Made by a program: the position numbers and the translations under genes. From Spirochaetota bacterium (GTDB taxonomy: Bacteria > Spirochaetota > Leptospiria > Turneriellales > Turneriellaceae), in the NCBI GenBank assembly GCA_963205035.1, contig CAUJII010000054.1, positions 1-16,847 on the forward strand: DNA of 16,847 nt. Reading direction: 5' to 3'. Below, piece after piece: positions 14,817-16,847 of this stretch. The notes below the pieces were generated by a model. The model made no database searches, was not told the origin of the DNA, and saw only the letters and a list, made by a program, of their open reading frames with translations. The first letter of the stretch is position 1; every line of letters starts with the position of its first letter.

Positions 14817-15254
14817 CTATTTCTTTGCCGGTGTTTTTACCTTCAAAGTAATTGTCTGCGCCCACGCCGGGCCATACGAAACATGCGCACCGTCTGCAAA
14901 CTGCAGTGTGATGTGGTAGTCGCCTGGTTTTAGATCCAGCGTATCTTCAGTCTGACCTTTTCCATAATGGATGTGTTCGGCGTCGGTGATAACAACCTCA
15001 CCCGCTTTGATTGCCTCTTTATTAACGAGAATATGGAAGTGCCCCGTGCCGTCTTTCAGCTCACCCGCCGGATGGATCGCCATCCCTTCGACGTGCATCA
15101 CGAACTTAACAGGCGAAACGACTTCGCTCTTATCGAGTGGCTGAGAAAACCAAACCTTGCCGGTAATTTCTTTCTTTTTGCAGGCCGGAAAAAGAAGAAG
15201 CGATGCAAGAAAGAGGGGGATGTATAAATTTTTTGTTTTCATGCCCCAGCACAA
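14817..15254 (-). CDS. DUF4399 domain lipoprotein
   Basis: The 145-residue precursor has a lipobox LFPAC (Cys25 from the TTG start), then a Lys-rich spacer and one DUF4399 domain. Visible hallmarks are SPVKFVMHVEGMAIHPAGE, the His-rich GTGHFHILVN (His72 and His74), HIHYGKGQTEDTLDLKPGDY (His94 and His96) and a closing FADGAHVSYGP. The clustered histidines suggest metal binding, but the family's role is not known to me. I chose TTG 15254 because a perfect AGGAG lies seven bases upstream. ATG 15242 gives a more usual signal-peptide start but is 19 bases from it. It lies 48 bases downstream of the DUF115-like gene and may share its transcript. Confidence 0.8.
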   Translation of the reverse strand: MCWGMKTKNLYIPLFLASLLLFPACKKKEITGKVWFSQPLDKSEVVSPVKFVMHVEGMAIHPAGELKDGTGHFHILVNKEAIKAGEVVITDAEHIHYGKGQTEDTLDLKPGDYHITLQFADGAHVSYGPAWAQTITLKVKTPAKK

Positions 15255-15261
15255 AATTCGG

Positions 15262-15266
15262 CTCCT
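15262..15266 (-). promoter_or_regulatory. Ribosome-binding site favouring the TTG start of the DUF4399 gene
   Basis: The minus strand reads AGGAG here, seven bases before TTG 15254 and 19 bases before ATG 15242. The spacing decides for the TTG. Confidence 0.55.
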
Positions 15267-15302
15267 GAGCGTAAATGATTTATCAGCAGTTGGGTAGTGA
15301 GT

Positions 15303-16019
15303 TCAGTTCATCCTCGGTTCTCTTTTCTGAACTTTATTTGAAGAAAGACCCACGGGCGAGTATTCAAAAAGTCGAATCTCCTGCGGCAGCTTCTCAATCA
15401 TGCCACGCATATTTTCGCGCGCTCGAGCAAGTTCAAACGCGGTTCGCAATACGTGCCCGTTTTGAACGATCATTCCACCGGTTTTCTTAAACGCCATCTC
15501 GAGCTGCCAGGTTTCCAAAGTCTTTAGGCGATTGGTGAGCGGTGCGTGCGGAAAAATCAAACGCGAATAGACTTGATTATCGATGTAGCAAAAATCTGCG
15601 CCCAGAAAATGCACCTCGCCGCTTTGACCTCGGCTCGCCAAAATCTTTTCGACTGCAAACGACAGCATCACCCCCAAGACTGTGCCGGGCGAATAGAGCG
15701 CCGGAAAGTCGCCTTCTTCGCCCAAGAGTTTAAATTGCGTACCCCTCAGAGGAATGCCACGCGGCAGGTTTCGATTATCGCTGCCACGATAAGAATAAAT
15801 CGAAATGTGGTATTTATCCCACCACCGTTTAAGATAGGCATGCCGCCGTTTCTCGACAGTGAAGACATTCGCTGCAATTTTCGGAAAGCGTTGCGTGAAG
15901 CCTTGAAGAACTGAGTCGGCGACAAGAAACACTGCGCCGCGCTCGTGAAGAGACTCGATTTCGAGGAGAGAATAATCGAGCGAAGGGCCAGCGGCGATGA
16001 GAGCGAATAGGTTAGGCAT
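15303..16019 (-). CDS. DUF115 / MptE-like family protein (motility accessory factor-like)
   Basis: The 238-residue protein begins with the DUF115 glycine motif, LIAAGPSLDYSLLEIESLHE (AAGPSLD at residues 9-15), followed by AVFLVADSVLQGF. Mid-protein YSPGTVLGVMLSFAVEKI and FLGADFCYIDNQVYSR (LGAD at 139-142) match the second half of the same fold. DUF115 occurs in archaeal 6-hydroxymethylpterin diphosphokinase MptE and in the Maf proteins that glycosylate flagellin in several bacteria. Neither activity can be assigned here, and the protein lacks the extra domains of large Maf proteins. The last 30 residues are basic and divergent. No signal peptide, so cytosolic. ATG 16019 has no ribosome-binding site. 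It is divergent from the haem-protein gene. Confidence 0.65.
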   Translation of the reverse strand: MPNLFALIAAGPSLDYSLLEIESLHERGAVFLVADSVLQGFTQRFPKIAANVFTVEKRRHAYLKRWWDKYHISIYSYRGSDNRNLPRGIPLRGTQFKLLGEEGDFPALYSPGTVLGVMLSFAVEKILASRGQSGEVHFLGADFCYIDNQVYSRLIFPHAPLTNRLKTLETWQLEMAFKKTGGMIVQNGHVLRTAFELARARENMRGMIEKLPQEIRLFEYSPVGLSSNKVQKREPRMN

Positions 16020-16058
16020 CGTGTTTAACTAAAGCAAAAGAAATAAATTGTTTCATGC

Positions 16059-16070
16059 TGTAAATTTGCA
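16059..16070. repeat. Imperfect palindrome in a divergent promoter region
   Basis: TGTAAATTTGCA pairs at five of six positions and lies midway between the divergent starts at 16019 and 16118. It could be an operator for either gene, but it is short and AT-rich, so chance is quite possible. Confidence 0.25.
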
Positions 16071-16083
16071 AGGGCGTGAGAGC

Positions 16084-16114
16084 TTGACGACCAAACTCTG
16101 CCTGTATTTATGAT
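16084..16114 (+). promoter_or_regulatory. Candidate promoter abutting the haem-protein gene
   Basis: TTGACG (16084-16089) is followed by TATTTA (16105-16110, spacer 15) or TATGAT (16109-16114, spacer 19), with ATG 16118 immediately after. No Shine-Dalgarno is visible, so translation may start at or near the mRNA 5' end. Confidence 0.4.
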
Positions 16115-16117
16115 TAC

Positions 16118-16720
16118 ATGACAAGCCTCAAAAGATTTTTTTCTCTTTTTGTAATTTTTTCTTTTTCGGTTTTCTTGCTCCACTGCAAATCAAAGAAACA
16201 CACGGACGCAGAATATTTGAATTTTGCAAGCAAGGTTATGCAAGACACCATGCCAAAGATGATGCAGAAGGTGCAAGAACAGGTAAAGGCAAAAGGCTAC
16301 GCCGAAGCAGTGTCTTTTTGCTCAACATTCGCTCCCGAGTTTGGCAAGAATAAAAACGTCGAATGGACAGAGAAAGCGAGGGAGGAATTAGGAGCAAAAA
16401 CTTTTCGTCTCGCACGCATCTCAATGAAAAATCGTAATCCCAAAAACGCAGCGAATGCGAAACAAGCTGCGATTTTTTCCCAGTGGCTCAAAGAAGGCGG
16501 TCAACCGACAGTTTATCGCGATAACGAGAAGATAGTAACAATGCACCCTATCCAAATTGCGATGCCTCTGTGTTTGGGTTGCCACGGCGACAGTGCGACA
16601 CTCGACAAAAAAGCGGGGCAAGTAATCCAAAAGCTCTATCCTGAAGACAAAGCTGTGGGGTATAAAATGGGCGAGCTGCGTGGGGCTTTCGTTACCGAGA
16701 TTAATACCACATCATTTTGA
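16118..16720 (+). CDS. Tll0287-like/DUF3365 c-type haem protein, probable lipoprotein
   Basis: The 200-residue protein begins with a signal peptide that ends FLLHC (Cys23), a relaxed spirochaete-like lipobox with His at -1, then a Lys-rich spacer. Residues about 30-195 fit the DUF3365/Tll0287-like haem domain: an N-terminal amphipathic helix with EAVSFCS (Cys68), FRLARISMKNRNPKNAAN, and the haem site PLCLGCHGD with Cys152, Cys155 and axial His156. The domain closes with YPEDKAVGYKMGELRGAF. The CxxCH site should carry a covalently bound haem, placed outside the inner membrane. Such domains occur alone or as sensor modules before kinases. Here it stands alone, so an electron-transfer or gas/redox-sensing role is inferred. 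Its stop overlaps a convergent gene by nine bases. Confidence 0.85.
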   Translation: MTSLKRFFSLFVIFSFSVFLLHCKSKKHTDAEYLNFASKVMQDTMPKMMQKVQEQVKAKGYAEAVSFCSTFAPEFGKNKNVEWTEKAREELGAKTFRLARISMKNRNPKNAANAKQAAIFSQWLKEGGQPTVYRDNEKIVTMHPIQIAMPLCLGCHGDSATLDKKAGQVIQKLYPEDKAVGYKMGELRGAFVTEINTTSF

Positions 16721-16847
16721 TTTCTTTCTTCTATCTGCAAAGCCACGCGCTAAAGCGATGAATTCACGACTCTGCAGATAGCCGCTGTTATAGAGAGCAA
16801 CGTGGTCTAATGCTTGATCCAGCGAAAGAGTGCGCTCGTGATTCAAG
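16712..16847 (-). CDS. C-terminal end of an unidentified protein (partial)
   Basis: An open minus-strand frame enters from the right edge and ends in TGA at 16714-16712. It encodes the last 44 residues, including LDQALDHVALYNSGYLQSRE and a basic end (ADRRKKSK). Predicted largely helical and soluble. The codon pattern looks like its neighbours, and it explains the otherwise empty right end. Too short to name a family. It overlaps the 3' end of the convergent haem-protein gene by nine bases. Confidence 0.6.
   Translation of the reverse strand, partial: LNHERTLSLDQALDHVALYNSGYLQSREFIALARGFADRRKKSK

Noticed and set aside
1..16847. CRISPR, tRNA, rRNA, transposase or integrase signatures
   Set aside because: No regularly spaced repeats, cloverleaf, terminal inverted repeats or recombinase motifs were seen on either strand.

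Overview
The window is about 16.8 kb of chromosomal DNA, close to half GC by eye and almost fully coding. No rRNA, tRNA, insertion sequence, phage gene or CRISPR array was seen. The host is a diderm bacterium: there are Cys-lipoboxes, signal peptides, and beta-barrel proteins ending in aromatic or hydrophobic residues. The mix of lipoproteins with loose lipoboxes, a Leptospira-like alpha/beta hydrolase lipoprotein, a FlgT/LPP20-type lipoprotein, PurS/PurQ and E. coli-type SpeD makes me lean to a Leptospirales-type spirochaete. This is an impression from protein families, not a phylogenetic result.

Layout. Positions 42-4071 hold cell-envelope genes: a FlgT/CsgG-like lipoprotein (+), a DUF2505/START-like protein (-), a secreted EF-hand protein (+) closed by a good terminator, and a large porin-like barrel (+). 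Positions 4061-7489 on the minus strand hold a tight four-gene operon: speD, a stand-alone MnmC methyltransferase half, a stand-alone MnmC FAD-oxidase half, and hslO. Its junctions are 4-base or 2-base stop/start overlaps or a 2-base gap. Divergent from it is a strongly initiated outer-membrane protein (7659-8483) with its own terminator. Positions 8580-12062 (+) hold a nuoC-like gene followed by purC, purS, purQ and rsgA, again with overlapping or abutting junctions. Positions 12108-16847 hold small units: an unknown six-helix membrane protein, a 71-residue stand-alone MshEN-like protein, an OMP barrel coupled to an alpha/beta hydrolase lipoprotein, a DUF4399 lipoprotein with a DUF115/MptE-like protein, a haem-binding Tll0287/DUF3365-type protein, and the end of an unidentified minus-strand gene.

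How the genes work together. purC/S/Q supply purine biosynthesis, and rsgA acts in 30S ribosome maturation. The speD operon combines polyamine precursor synthesis, tRNA wobble-uridine modification (both SAM-consuming) and a redox-switched chaperone. Most of the rest is envelope or periplasm.

The points most worth following are the solitary MshEN-like protein (a possible c-di-GMP-binding module without its ATPase), the split MnmC whose oxidase half has changed residues in a C-terminal motif, an orphan nuoC at the head of a purine operon, and several genes whose best promoter lies directly against the start codon, suggesting leaderless mRNAs. No obviously new multi-gene defence or mobile system was found.
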